A stretch of 64,000 bases of DNA from Pedobacter lusitanus (GCF_040026395.1 NZ_CP157278.1:496001-560000); one strand, 5' to 3'. Shown: positions 53,848-63,628, counted from the stretch's first letter. The notes: generated by a model from the letters alone, not told the origin. Translations and numbers: made by a program.

Positions 53848-55002
53848 ATGTCCGACAAACACATCATCCATATGGATCAGGATTCCTTCTTCGTCTCCGT
53901 CGAAGTACGCAAAGATCCGGCATTAATCGGAAAACCTGTAATTATAGGTGGAACTTCAGATCGTGGTGTGGTAGCTTCATGCAGTTATGAAGCCCGTAAG
54001 TTCGGTGTTCATTCAGCAATGTCTTCCCGCATGGCCAAAATGCTTTGTCCCCATGCTATTTTCATTAAGGGGAATATGGATGCCTATTCCAAAGCCTCAC
54101 AGGAGATTACTGAAATTTTAAGATCAAGGGTGCCGCTCATTGAAAAAGCCAGTATCGATGAGCATTATATAGATATGACCGGAATGGATCGTTTTCATGG
54201 CACCCGTCAATACGCACATGAACTGCGGCAAACAGTTATCCGGGAGACCGGTTTGCCTATCTCATTCGGTTTATCAGTGAATAAAACAGTTTCCAAGATG
54301 GCTACCAATGAATGTAAGCCCAATGGAGAGCTTGATATCAGGCAACATGAAGTCAAAGGTTTTCTGGACCCCTTATCGATCAGAAAAATACCGGGCCTGG
54401 GGGAAAAAACTTTTATGAAACTCAGTGATATGGGGATTAAAAAGATTTTCACCTTAACACAGATTCATCCTGATCAGATGATCAGTTTACTGGGAAAAAA
54501 CGGACTGGCTCTGCTGCAAAAGGCAAAAGGTATAGATCAATCACAGGTTATCCCCTATCAGGAACAAAAAAGTATAGGCACGCAATGCACTTTCAAGGCC
54601 GATACTATTGATGTGGAAACTATCGGTAATCTGATAACTTCCATGGTCATGGACCTGGGTTTTGAACTGCGGCAGAAAAAGAAAATAGCAGCCTGTATTA
54701 CAGTGACCATCCGTTATTCAAATTTTGAGGATGTAACCCGGCAGGCTACCATTCCTTATACTTCTATGGATGGCGTACTGATCCGTAAAGCCAAAGAACT
54801 ATTTAAACAGCTCTATCAGAAACGTATGCTGATCCGGCTGGTGGGTGTGCGGTTCTCTAACCTGGTCAATGGTTTTGAACAGATTGATTTATATGAGAAT
54901 TCACAGGAACAGTATAATTTGTGCCAGGCGATGGATAAAATCCGCAGGCGCTTCGGGGAAAAATCTATTATGCCGGCCTCAGTACTGAATTTAAAAATTT
55001 AA
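53848..55002 (+). CDS. dinB: Y-family DNA polymerase IV (DinB)
   Basis: DinB copies past damaged bases with low fidelity. The catalytic acids are present: Asp10 in HMDQDSFFVSVE and Asp104-Glu105 in SIDEHYIDM, so this is an active polymerase, not the inactive ImuB. Palm, fingers (GVVASCSYEARKFGVHSAM), thumb HhH (IPGLGEKTFMKLSDMGI) and little-finger domain are all present in 384 residues. Its stop is one base from the dnaE start. No ImuA or LexA homologue lies next to it. Confidence 0.93.
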   Translation: MSDKHIIHMDQDSFFVSVEVRKDPALIGKPVIIGGTSDRGVVASCSYEARKFGVHSAMSSRMAKMLCPHAIFIKGNMDAYSKASQEITEILRSRVPLIEKASIDEHYIDMTGMDRFHGTRQYAHELRQTVIRETGLPISFGLSVNKTVSKMATNECKPNGELDIRQHEVKGFLDPLSIRKIPGLGEKTFMKLSDMGIKKIFTLTQIHPDQMISLLGKNGLALLQKAKGIDQSQVIPYQEQKSIGTQCTFKADTIDVETIGNLITSMVMDLGFELRQKKKIAACITVTIRYSNFEDVTRQATIPYTSMDGVLIRKAKELFKQLYQKRMLIRLVGVRFSNLVNGFEQIDLYENSQEQYNLCQAMDKIRRRFGEKSIMPASVLNLKI

Positions 55003-55003
55003 A

Positions 55004-57946
55004 ATGTACCTGAACGTCCACTCCCACTACAGCCTTCGTTATGGCACGATGTCTATCGCTAAACTAATAAAAGAAGCGGCAGACAGAGGAATTACTCAGC
55101 TGGTACTGACCGATCTGAATAATTCTACAGGGGTAATGGAATTTATGAGGGAATGCAATGCCGCAGGGATCAAGCCTGTCGGCGGATTAGAATTCCGCAG
55201 AAATAACAGATTGCTGTTTATTGGCATTGCCAGAAATAAAGAAGGCATGAAGGAACTTAATGATTTCCTTACTTTCTATAATCTGAAACAGAAAGAACTG
55301 CCGGACCGGCCTCCTGTATTTCAGAACTGCTATGTGATTTATCCTTACAGTTATGGGGAAAAGCTGGAAGAAAACGAGTATCTGGGAATACGTTTTGATG
55401 AATTACATCAGCTCTATGGTAAAGATCTGTCAGGTTTCAGAGACAGGTTAGTGGTGCTGCAGCCCGTTGTATTCAGCGGAAAGATAGCATACCGTTTACA
55501 TGAGTATCTGCGGAGTGTGGATCTGAATACCGTACTGACTAAAACCGGTACAGCTGATAAATGTACTCCAACTGATACTTTTCTCCCCCCTGGTGAACTG
55601 GAAACCAGGTTCGGTCAATATCCTTTTATTCTGGAAAACACCCTTAAGCTACTCGACAACTGTGTAATGGATTACCAGCAGGGAAAAATCAAACTGAACC
55701 GTAAAACCTATACCGGAAGCAAAACAAAAGATAAAGAGTTACTCGAAAAATTAGCCTTCAAAGGACTGGCAGAGCGTTATGGCGAAGGCCATGTAAAAGC
55801 ACTGGAGAAGGTGAAATATGAACTCGAAATTATTCACGACCTGGATTTCTGCGCCTATTTTCTGATCACCTGGGATATTATTCAATATTCTATGCGCAAA
55901 GGATATTATCATGTCGGACGTGGTTCCGGAGCCAACAGCACCGTAGCTTACTGCATGAGAATCACTGATGTTGACCCGCTTGAACTGGATCTTTACTTTG
56001 ACAGATTTCTCAATGCCCAGCGTTCCTCGCCACCGGATTTTGATATTGACTATTCCTGGGATGAACGGGAAGACGTGCAGCGATACATCTTTGAAAAATA
56101 TGGTGCTGCACATACCGCCCTGTTAGGAACCATGTCTACGTTTAAAGACCGGTCCATCATCCGGGAGATTGGTAAAGTTATGGGGCTGCCCAAAGCAGAA
56201 ATTGACAGCTTTACTGATCGTACACAGGATGCATACAACCAGAACAATCCTACTTTTAAAAAGATACTGGCAGTTTGTGAGCTGATGAGTAACATGCCTA
56301 ATCAGCGCAGTATTCATGCCGGAGGAGTATTGATTTCTGAAGAGCCGATTACTTATTATACAGCACTGGATTTACCACCCAAAGGTATGCCTACTGTACA
56401 ATGGGATATGTACGAAGCAGAAATGATTGGTTATGATAAATATGATATTTTAAGTCAGCGCGGTATCGGCCATATCAAAGAAGCAGCCAGACTGGTGGAA
56501 GAAAACCGGCAGATCAGCATAGATGTGCATCAGGTCCGGGAATTCATGAAGGATCCTTTGCTCAATGCCAGATTAAAATCCGGTAATACTATCGGCTGTT
56601 TTTATATTGAATCGCCTGCTATGCGTCAGCTTTTGACCAAGCTTAAATGTGATAATTATCTTACCCTGGTTGCAGCCAGTTCTATTATCCGCCCCGGTGT
56701 AGCGCAATCCGGTATGATGAAGACTTATATTCAAAACTATCATCATCCCGAAAAAGTAAAATACCTGCATCCGGTGATGAAAGAACAGATGCAGGAAACT
56801 TATGGTGTAATGGTTTACCAGGAGGATGTGATTAAGGTCTGTATCCATTATGGTGGTATGAATGGCAGTGATGCCGATGTCTTACGCAGAGGGATGAGTG
56901 GAAAATATCGTTCCCGAATGGAATTTGATAAACTGGTAGACAAATTCTTTGAAGGATCAAAAAAACTGGGCCGTGAAGAAGCCGTGACCCGGGAAGTCTG
57001 GAGACAGGTATCTTCATTTGCCGGTTACAGCTTTTCTAAAGCACATTCTGCCAGTTTTGCGGTAGAAAGTTATCAGAGTCTGTTTCTGAAAACCTATTAC
57101 CCGATAGAGTTTATGGTCGCTGTGCTGAATAATTACGGTGGTTTTTATACACGTTGGTTATATGTTTATGAACTTCGTAAAGCTGGCGCAACAGTGCATT
57201 TGCCTTGTGTCAATCACAGTACTCCGGTTGTCTCTATCTGCGGAACTCATGCTTACCTGGGTTTTATAGGTATACAGGGGCTGACCCTGAAATTAATAGA
57301 AGAGATTCCCCTGGAGCGAATAAGAAATGGGAATTATCTGGATCTGGAGGATTTTGTGAAACGTACCCGTATTAGTCTTGATCAGGCAATTATATTAATC
57401 CGTACCGGCGCGTTACGTTTTACCGGGCGCAGTAAAAAAGAATTACTCTGGGATATACATTCTTTACTGGGTACAAAAGTGAAACCTGGTTCTGATACGC
57501 AGCTTTTTGAACCGGAAACCAAACACTATCAGCTCCCTGAGCTGATCAATACCGAACTCGAAGACGCTTATCATGAACTGGAATTACTGGGTTTCCCGCT
57601 CAGTCTTTCTTTTTTTGATCTGCTGCAAACCAGTTATCGCGGTGATATCAGGACAAATGAACTGATCGGTTATGTGGGCCAGATCGTCAAAATGGTTGGT
57701 CTTTATGTCTGTGAAAAAACAGTACATACCAAAAACAATAAAAAGATGTGGTTTGGTACTTTTCTGGATGCTGATGGCAATTTCTTTGATACCACACATT
57801 TTCCGGGCTCTACACCTGGTTACCCTTTCCGCGGAACCGGCTGTTATCTTATTCTGGGTAAGGTGGTGGAAGATTTTGGCTTTCCAAGTGTGGAAGTCAT
57901 TAAGTTTGCCAAATTACCTATCGTGGCAAACCCTGTACTGGAATAG
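55004..57946 (+). CDS. dnaE2: DNA polymerase III alpha subunit, short DnaE (error-prone type)
   Basis: The N-terminal PHP domain starts MYLNVHSHYSLRYGTMSI with H-x-H. The catalytic acids of the C-family palm are in PPDFDIDYSWDERE (Asp345, Asp347, Asp349), followed by the fingers (NQRSIHAGGVLIS, MYQEDV-type motif and FAGYSFSKAHSASFAVESYQS). An OB-fold (GYVGQIVKMVGLYVCEKTVHT) closes it. At 980 residues it is much shorter than replicative DnaE and lacks the beta-clamp/tau tail, as DnaE2 does. Pairing with DinB suggests a damage-tolerance operon. Confidence 0.9.
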   Translation: MYLNVHSHYSLRYGTMSIAKLIKEAADRGITQLVLTDLNNSTGVMEFMRECNAAGIKPVGGLEFRRNNRLLFIGIARNKEGMKELNDFLTFYNLKQKELPDRPPVFQNCYVIYPYSYGEKLEENEYLGIRFDELHQLYGKDLSGFRDRLVVLQPVVFSGKIAYRLHEYLRSVDLNTVLTKTGTADKCTPTDTFLPPGELETRFGQYPFILENTLKLLDNCVMDYQQGKIKLNRKTYTGSKTKDKELLEKLAFKGLAERYGEGHVKALEKVKYELEIIHDLDFCAYFLITWDIIQYSMRKGYYHVGRGSGANSTVAYCMRITDVDPLELDLYFDRFLNAQRSSPPDFDIDYSWDEREDVQRYIFEKYGAAHTALLGTMSTFKDRSIIREIGKVMGLPKAEIDSFTDRTQDAYNQNNPTFKKILAVCELMSNMPNQRSIHAGGVLISEEPITYYTALDLPPKGMPTVQWDMYEAEMIGYDKYDILSQRGIGHIKEAARLVEENRQISIDVHQVREFMKDPLLNARLKSGNTIGCFYIESPAMRQLLTKLKCDNYLTLVAASSIIRPGVAQSGMMKTYIQNYHHPEKVKYLHPVMKEQMQETYGVMVYQEDVIKVCIHYGGMNGSDADVLRRGMSGKYRSRMEFDKLVDKFFEGSKKLGREEAVTREVWRQVSSFAGYSFSKAHSASFAVESYQSLFLKTYYPIEFMVAVLNNYGGFYTRWLYVYELRKAGATVHLPCVNHSTPVVSICGTHAYLGFIGIQGLTLKLIEEIPLERIRNGNYLDLEDFVKRTRISLDQAIILIRTGALRFTGRSKKELLWDIHSLLGTKVKPGSDTQLFEPETKHYQLPELINTELEDAYHELELLGFPLSLSFFDLLQTSYRGDIRTNELIGYVGQIVKMVGLYVCEKTVHTKNNKKMWFGTFLDADGNFFDTTHFPGSTPGYPFRGTGCYLILGKVVEDFGFPSVEVIKFAKLPIVANPVLE

Positions 57947-57947
57947 A

Positions 57948-57966
57948 TTTTAGCTTTGAGCTAAAA
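57948..57966 (+). terminator. Weak AT-rich hairpin after dnaE
   Basis: An 8-bp stem ttttagct (57948-57955) pairs with agctaaaa (57959-57966) around loop ttg, directly after the dnaE stop. The stem is AT-rich and lacks a T-run, so termination is only possible. Confidence 0.35.
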
Positions 57967-58011
57967 AAACTATCTTTAGAGATTATTAACATACGATCCT
58001 CTACTGTTTAA

Positions 58012-58689
58012 ATGCAAAATAAAACGCTCAGATATTTGTTACTACTGGTAACAATATGTTCTCTTTCCTCCTGTTTTCAAATCATTGAAGAAATTAATCT
58101 GACCAGCAATGGTTCAGGCACAGCAGATCTGACTGTGAATTTGAGTGCCAGCAAAACCAAAGTCGCTTCTATTATGCTAATGGATAGTATAAATGGGTAT
58201 AAAGTACCTTCCAGACAGACTATTCAGCAAGAAATGGACCAGATTGTGAACGAGTTAAGCAAGTCCAAAGGGATCAGCCAGGTGAAAAAGAAAATAGATT
58301 TTCAAAATTACATTGTGAGCGTGAGTTTCGCTTTTGAAAATATTTCCAACATCAGCAATATCAATCAGACTGTGCTGAAAAAACTAAAAATCAATACAGC
58401 CAATAACTCTTCTTATATTTATAATACAGCAACCAGTACCTTTCAGCGTAATTACACTTATACTAAAGAAGCTGTTACAGCTTATAATAAATTGAAACCG
58501 GAAGTGAAAAACGTCTTCAGGGAAGCAACCTATACCAGTATTTACCGGTTTGAAAAACCGATTGTCACCTCAGCAAATCCTCTGGCTAAGGTATCCAAAA
58601 CAAGAAAAGCTGTTTTACTGAATACAGGTATTCCTGGCTTAATCAACGGTAAAACCAATATCTCTAACAAAATTATACTATCAAAATAA
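58012..58689 (+). CDS. Hypothetical lipoprotein, first gene of a three-gene envelope cluster
   Basis: The lipobox SLSSC gives Cys21. The mature 200-residue part has a beta-rich start (EEINLTSNGSGTADLTVNLSAS), a helical centre (QTIQQEMDQIVNELSKSKGISQVKKKI) and a Tyr/Asn-rich C-terminal part. No domain is recognised. It is 33 bases ahead of the next gene of the cluster. Confidence 0.65.
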   Translation: MQNKTLRYLLLLVTICSLSSCFQIIEEINLTSNGSGTADLTVNLSASKTKVASIMLMDSINGYKVPSRQTIQQEMDQIVNELSKSKGISQVKKKIDFQNYIVSVSFAFENISNISNINQTVLKKLKINTANNSSYIYNTATSTFQRNYTYTKEAVTAYNKLKPEVKNVFREATYTSIYRFEKPIVTSANPLAKVSKTRKAVLLNTGIPGLINGKTNISNKIILSK

Positions 58690-58722
58690 TAAGCACCTCT
58701 CTGTTTCTATAAAAAACACATC

Positions 58723-59409
58723 ATGAATCATCTTTATAAATATACTGTAACTGCCCTTTTTTCTATTACAGCACTGAGTGCCGGAGCCCAGAACCTGGCA
58801 CATAAAATTCCTGCTGATGCTAAAGCAGTGGTCACCTTAAAGGGAGACAATTTCCTGCAGCTGATGTCAGTAAAGGAGTTTAATAATACTTTCGTTGGCA
58901 AAAAGATTACTGAAAAACTTACTGATACTTTGAAGGGAAAAGGCAAGAGTATAGAAGATTTCGGTTTTAATCTTTCATCTGCTTTTTATTATTATCATCA
59001 GAGTAATGATAGTATAAGCTATAACTGTGTCCTTGCTCCGGTTAAGAATGCGGATCAGATAGATGAACTGTTCAAACAGGCAGAGAAAAAATTTAGTTTG
59101 GATGATCAGCAAAGATCTTTTTATAACCATGATTCTACAGAAGTTGTATTGTGGAACAAGGAGATGCTTCTGTTTGTAAAAAGTTCCGGAAAGGAAAGCT
59201 ATTTTTCAAAACCCGAAGTTAGCAAACGCCTGGGTTTACCTGTGCAGCCGGAATTTGGCTTAGCCGATTCAACAGCAGCACCCGCTCCTGCTGATAATTC
59301 TGGTTATGATTATCCGGCAGGAACAACTGCTGAAGCAACAATTACTGAACAGCCCTATGATACGCAGGAACCTGAACAGCAGGTGAGAAGAAAAAAAAAC
59401 TGTCCGTAA
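58723..59409 (+). CDS. N-terminal part of a frameshifted exported protein
   Basis: The signal peptide YKYTVTALFSITALSAGAQ is followed by LAHKIPADAKAVVTLKGDNFLQLM, a pattern like the DUF4836-type Bacteroidota lipoproteins. The frame stops at 59407-59409, ten bases after an A9 tract (59391-59399). In the +1 frame the coding sequence continues without a break (RKKTVRKHQTRLKHKTS..., then KIVSKTIIIDEELPKEENY) into the gene annotated at 59588. Together they make about 688 residues. See the A9 tract entry. Confidence 0.75.
   Translation: MNHLYKYTVTALFSITALSAGAQNLAHKIPADAKAVVTLKGDNFLQLMSVKEFNNTFVGKKITEKLTDTLKGKGKSIEDFGFNLSSAFYYYHQSNDSISYNCVLAPVKNADQIDELFKQAEKKFSLDDQQRSFYNHDSTEVVLWNKEMLLFVKSSGKESYFSKPEVSKRLGLPVQPEFGLADSTAAPAPADNSGYDYPAGTTAEATITEQPYDTQEPEQQVRRKKNCP
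59391..59399 (+). other. A9 homopolymer at the frameshift point
   Basis: Nine A residues sit where the frame of the N-terminal half meets the frame of the C-terminal half. Removing one A joins them. This is a classic site for transcriptional slippage, phase variation or assembly error. Confidence 0.75.
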
Positions 59410-59587
59410 ACATCAAACAAGACTAAAACATAAAACCAGTAAAAAACACCCGAAAAAGAAGATTGTCAGCAAAACAATAATCATTGATGAGGAGCTTCCA
59501 AAGGAAGAAAACTATAGCCATACCGATAGTGCCTATGCCGCTGCTGCAGCTGCAGCAGATGCTGCCGTTGCAAATGCCGGCGGTTAT

Positions 59588-60790
59588 ATGGAGGAAATTG
59601 ATACTGCTGTGGTTAATGCCAGTAACAGGGTCAAAAAAATAAAGAATAAGGCCGTTGTTAGCTGGACAAAGAAAATGTTATCCGGTTATTTTACGACAAA
59701 CAATCGCAGTTCTATACTCGATAATAAAGATTTTGTGAAGAGTGTGGATGAAAAAGCAGAAATCACGGCCTGGATTCCAAGTACAGAGCAATCATTAATA
59801 GATTTTATGCCAGCATCTGTGCTAAAAGGGATCAATGTGTTTAGAGGTTATGGAAGCGCAAATGTGAAACTTTATCTTGAAAAAGATGCGATACGTATTG
59901 GCTCTTCACTGACTTTAAGTGATGAAATGGCCAGTGCTTTCACAAAAATAAACAAGAGAAAAGTAAACAGAAAATTCTTAAATTATGTAAACGAAGACAA
60001 ACTGATCGGTTATATGGCCTATGCAATGGATAGTAAAGCCTATCTGGAAGAATATCCGAAACTGATGAATAAAATGTACGGATCAGTTTATAAGGATGAA
60101 GTTGGTATGGCCACTGACCTTTTTGCTTTGCTGCTGGATGAGGAAGCTGTAAGTAAAGTAATCAAAGGTGATGGATTATTCATTTTCAACGGTCTGACGC
60201 AAAAAGAGGTGACCTACAAGTCTTATGAATATAACGAGGATAACTTTGAAAAAGACACGGTTACCAAAACAAAAAAAGAAACTATTCCTGATTTTCTGCT
60301 GATGGTATCCACTGAGGATACCAGGTTGCTCAGCAAATTAATTGCTTATGGTGTAAAGAAAAAAGTAGTTACAGCCATGCAGAATTATTATGAACTTTCA
60401 ATTCCGAAAAGCCCGATGGCTGTTTATTTTGCTATTCATAACGGAATCATCTTTTTCGGATCGGATGCTAAAGAAATAGAACAGATTGTGAGTAATAAAT
60501 ATCAGGCTAAAGTATCATCAAAACATAAAAATGAGTTATTGAAAAACAATTTTGCTGCTTATTTCAGTGCCAGAAAGCTAGCTGGTAAAATACCATCAGA
60601 GGAAATTGGCAGTCCTGAAAAAATAGAAAAGACAAATAAAGTATTAAATTCACTGGGTGATATCTATATCAAATCAGGACCGGTTAAGGGCAATGTGTTT
60701 TCTGGTGAAATGAGTATGGATATCCCTGCTAAAGAACAGAACGCTTTAAAATATCTGTTTTCTATTATTGAGGATGTAGAGAAAAAATAA
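59588..60790 (+). CDS. C-terminal part of the frameshifted exported protein
   Basis: The first ATG of this frame is 59588, but coding similarity of style begins about 59402 directly after the A9 tract, with a Lys-rich linker and an Ala-rich stretch (SAYAAAAAAADAAVANAGG). The rest (WTKKMLSGYFTTNNRSSILDN ... EKNLNSLGDIYIKSGPVKGNVFSGEMSMDIP, abridged) resembles the C-terminal part of the DUF4836-like proteins. It has no signal of its own, so it would be exported only as part of the joined protein. Confidence 0.7.
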   Translation: MEEIDTAVVNASNRVKKIKNKAVVSWTKKMLSGYFTTNNRSSILDNKDFVKSVDEKAEITAWIPSTEQSLIDFMPASVLKGINVFRGYGSANVKLYLEKDAIRIGSSLTLSDEMASAFTKINKRKVNRKFLNYVNEDKLIGYMAYAMDSKAYLEEYPKLMNKMYGSVYKDEVGMATDLFALLLDEEAVSKVIKGDGLFIFNGLTQKEVTYKSYEYNEDNFEKDTVTKTKKETIPDFLLMVSTEDTRLLSKLIAYGVKKKVVTAMQNYYELSIPKSPMAVYFAIHNGIIFFGSDAKEIEQIVSNKYQAKVSSKHKNELLKNNFAAYFSARKLAGKIPSEEIGSPEKIEKTNKVLNSLGDIYIKSGPVKGNVFSGEMSMDIPAKEQNALKYLFSIIEDVEKK

Positions 60791-60837
60791 CTAATTAATC
60801 ATCAAAGACACCGGCAAAAAAAAACAAAAACATACAG

Positions 60838-62097
60838 ATGAAAAAGGTTTTAATCGCAGCAGCAACTTTAATTTTATTGCTGGTGCTGGCTGTTTATGGT
60901 TTACTCTGGTACAGGCAATATAGTTCCTATAAAAACAGGGTTCATGAACATGCTTCTCTTATTTTTAAGATCAACATCGACGAGATTGTTAAACAAAGAG
61001 GGTTAAGTTCTATTAAAAGTGATAATCGCGGATTTGCGGTACCAGCTAATATTTTTGTTTACAATATTACGGATAAACCGGCAGGCACCTTTTTCTGTTC
61101 TCTGCCGGTAACAGATACATCAGCATTAAAAGAATATCTAAAAAAAACGCTGGGAGTTAATCATTTTGAAAAAACAGTTCAGGGAGTTGTATGGGGAAAT
61201 AACGCAGATCAGCGGCTTAAAATAGCTTATGATGCTAAGAATATAGCTGTCTGCTATTCTTTTACTAAAGCAAATGTGAAGGATGTATTAAATGAACTGC
61301 TGGCTGAAAAAAGCTTTTTAGCAGCTGATGATCCGAGAATAGAAAGGATGAAACGTGAAACTGCTCCTATCCTTTATGATTTCAAAAACTATTCCGGAAA
61401 GGCAAATTTAACCAATCAAACCCTGACACTCCGGGGAACAATCCCACTGGAAAATCTTCATGTACCTGATCAGTCTTACTGTCCGGCTGGTCTGACCAAA
61501 GGTCTGAGCATAAATGCCTGGTTAAATGCAGATCTGAAAGGATTACTCCAAAGTGATATTCACTTTAAAAACTACTTCCTGGAAAAGGATATACTATTAA
61601 AATATTACCATGGATATGTGGCTGTAGAATCAGGAGAACTGATCAGTCAGTACGAGCCGGTAATTACTTATGAATATAATGATGAGTTTGAAAAAGTAGA
61701 ACATATAGAACAGAAGGAAGTCAAAGTTCCGGAGATCACTGTATCCTTAAAAGGAAATGCACCTGCACTGCTCAGATATCTGCAAAAACAAAATGTCATC
61801 AGTACTGATGAGCTGCTGAGCAGAGAGTTGTTTCCATTATATGCGGTTTACAGTAATAATAACATGGATTTGCTGCAATTAAGTACCAGTGAAGAAAGAG
61901 TACTTCCAGAACTTTCTCCTGTTCGGGGTCCCTATTTTCTGTTTGCGGACATTGATTTTAATCAAATCAGAAAACAGAAACAGTTTGCTTTCCTGGACAG
62001 CTATATCGCTCCGTTGAGTAGGCTTAAGCTAAAAGGTACTAAACAGGACGCTAAAACCGGTAAAATTGAACTAGAGCTCCTTTGCAATCATTTTTAA
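60838..62097 (+). CDS. Hypothetical membrane-anchored protein, third gene of cluster
   Basis: One N-terminal membrane segment (LIAAATLILLLVLAVYGLLW) anchors a 380-residue periplasmic domain of unknown fold. Segments such as LGVNHFEKTVQGVVWGNNADQRLKIAYDAKNIAVCYS and LRGTIPLENLHVPDQSY resemble, in style, the preceding gene's product. Its 3' end overlaps the end of the convergent MocR gene by 27 bases. No catalytic motif is seen. Confidence 0.6.
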   Translation: MKKVLIAAATLILLLVLAVYGLLWYRQYSSYKNRVHEHASLIFKINIDEIVKQRGLSSIKSDNRGFAVPANIFVYNITDKPAGTFFCSLPVTDTSALKEYLKKTLGVNHFEKTVQGVVWGNNADQRLKIAYDAKNIAVCYSFTKANVKDVLNELLAEKSFLAADDPRIERMKRETAPILYDFKNYSGKANLTNQTLTLRGTIPLENLHVPDQSYCPAGLTKGLSINAWLNADLKGLLQSDIHFKNYFLEKDILLKYYHGYVAVESGELISQYEPVITYEYNDEFEKVEHIEQKEVKVPEITVSLKGNAPALLRYLQKQNVISTDELLSRELFPLYAVYSNNNMDLLQLSTSEERVLPELSPVRGPYFLFADIDFNQIRKQKQFAFLDSYIAPLSRLKLKGTKQDAKTGKIELELLCNHF

Positions 62098-63537
62098 ACC
62101 CATTTCCATTTCATCTTTAGTTAGTGAAGCATAACCAAGTCTTAATGCCCCTAATGAGTTTGAATGGAAAGAAAACGGTTCTGTTGGCATTACTGAAACT
62201 CCCTTTTCCAGTAAGCGGGCAGCTAAATCCACTGTATTTCTGTTTTCTTTAAACTGTACCCAGTAAGCCAATCCGCCTTCCGGTTTCTTAAAAGAGACAT
62301 ATGAACCTAAATGTTCATATAGCATTTTCTCCATGTACTCTCTGCGATCTTTATAAATGGTATAAGCTTTTTTTGCATGTTTTTTGACTGCTCCCTCTTC
62401 CATCAGTTCTGCTACGGCATGTTCCATTACATTATCGCCCTGCACATCTATCATTTTTCTCAATGCAGCCAGTGCATCTATAAATTTCTGTGGCCCCCTG
62501 ACATAACCTATCCTTAAGGCCGGTGCAACAATTTTACTCAGCGAGCCAATATAAATCACATTGAGTGCATTTTTATGACTGGCCAGCGGAAAAAGACTTT
62601 TTGAACTGAAATGAAACTCATGATCATAATCATCTTCAATAATCGCAAAACCATATTGATTTGACAATTCAATCAGCTTTAGACGTCTGTCAATTTTCAG
62701 ACTTACTGTGGTTGGAAACTGGTGGTGAGGAGTAACATATATGGCCTTAATTCTGGTTTTTGCACAAAGAATTTCCAGCTCATCCACGCAAAGACCATTC
62801 TCATCTGTCTTTACCGGGATCAGCGTCGCTCCTGCACGTTCAAAGACTTTCCATGCGGGCGCATAACCGGGATCTTCTATCACGATACGATCTCCTTTTT
62901 CGACCAGCACGTTTGCAATCAGATATAAAGCCATCTGGCTACCTCTGGTGATACAGAGTTGCCCGGTATCCACACTTACTCCTCTGTCATGTATGAGCAT
63001 GCTGGCTACAGCCTCCCTGATCCGGTCTGTCCCTCTTGGATCACCATAACCCATCATCCGCCATTTCGCATTCTGCTGAAATATTCTTTTATAAGCTCTC
63101 ATCAGCTCATTCATCGGGGCAAGACGAACATCTGGTAATCCATCATTAAAAACAACCAGACTATTTGCTTTATCCAGGTGAGCAGTCATTTGCTGCTCAC
63201 GATACCTGAAAGGAATGCGCTTATCTTCTACAGCTGTCTTATGATCTCTGTAAAGTTTGATGTTTTGCGGAAGTGTGGCTGAGACGAATGTTCCCTGCTT
63301 ATATGCACTGGTTAGCCAGCCTTCGGCAATTAAGCTGTCATAGGCGAGGATAACAGTCTTCCTGTTTAAGTTAAGGTCTGTAGCTAATTGTCTTGTTCCG
63401 GGTAAGGCCATACCCGGTTTTAGCCTCCCCCTTTTAATTTCTTCAATAATTCCCGTAGCAATCTGACGGTACACAGCCTCCCCGCTGGCTAAAGCGACAG
63501 GCAGGATTGTTTTCCAAGGACGTAGGATCTGGACCAT
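62071..63537 (-). CDS. MocR-type regulator (GntR winged helix fused to PLP aminotransferase fold)
   Basis: The N-terminal winged helix (residues about 15-85) is SGEAVYRQIATGIIEEIKRGRLKPGMALPGTRQLATDLNLNRKTVILAYDSLIAEGWL. An aminotransferase class I/II fold follows, with the PLP lysine in IYIGSLSKIVAPALRIGYV and cofactor residues in TRGSQMALYLIANVL and EDDYDHEFHFSS. The length of 488 residues is usual. MocR proteins sense PLP-linked ligands and often control divergent genes. Here that gene is the cupin at 63629. Confidence 0.92.
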   Translation of the reverse strand: MVQILRPWKTILPVALASGEAVYRQIATGIIEEIKRGRLKPGMALPGTRQLATDLNLNRKTVILAYDSLIAEGWLTSAYKQGTFVSATLPQNIKLYRDHKTAVEDKRIPFRYREQQMTAHLDKANSLVVFNDGLPDVRLAPMNELMRAYKRIFQQNAKWRMMGYGDPRGTDRIREAVASMLIHDRGVSVDTGQLCITRGSQMALYLIANVLVEKGDRIVIEDPGYAPAWKVFERAGATLIPVKTDENGLCVDELEILCAKTRIKAIYVTPHHQFPTTVSLKIDRRLKLIELSNQYGFAIIEDDYDHEFHFSSKSLFPLASHKNALNVIYIGSLSKIVAPALRIGYVRGPQKFIDALAALRKMIDVQGDNVMEHAVAELMEEGAVKKHAKKAYTIYKDRREYMEKMLYEHLGSYVSFKKPEGGLAYWVQFKENRNTVDLAARLLEKGVSVMPTEPFSFHSNSLGALRLGYASLTKDEMEMGLKMIAKEL

Positions 63538-63582
63538 ATGTTTATATCAATTCTGGAGTATTAATAGGGGTCCAATATAGGC

Positions 63583-63590
63583 TATTTTTG
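63583..63590 (+). promoter_or_regulatory. Candidate -7 element for the cupin gene
   Basis: The octamer tatttttg matches TAnnTTTG and lies 38 bases ahead of the cupin ATG at 63629, in the short region between the divergent genes. Confidence 0.4.
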
Positions 63591-63628
63591 TGGTATAAAT
63601 AATTAATAACCTTTAAATAATAAGAGAA

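Noticed and set aside
53848..55002. ImuB (inactive Y-family partner of DnaE2)
   Set aside because: All catalytic acids are present and the neighbour ImuA is absent, so DinB is the better name.
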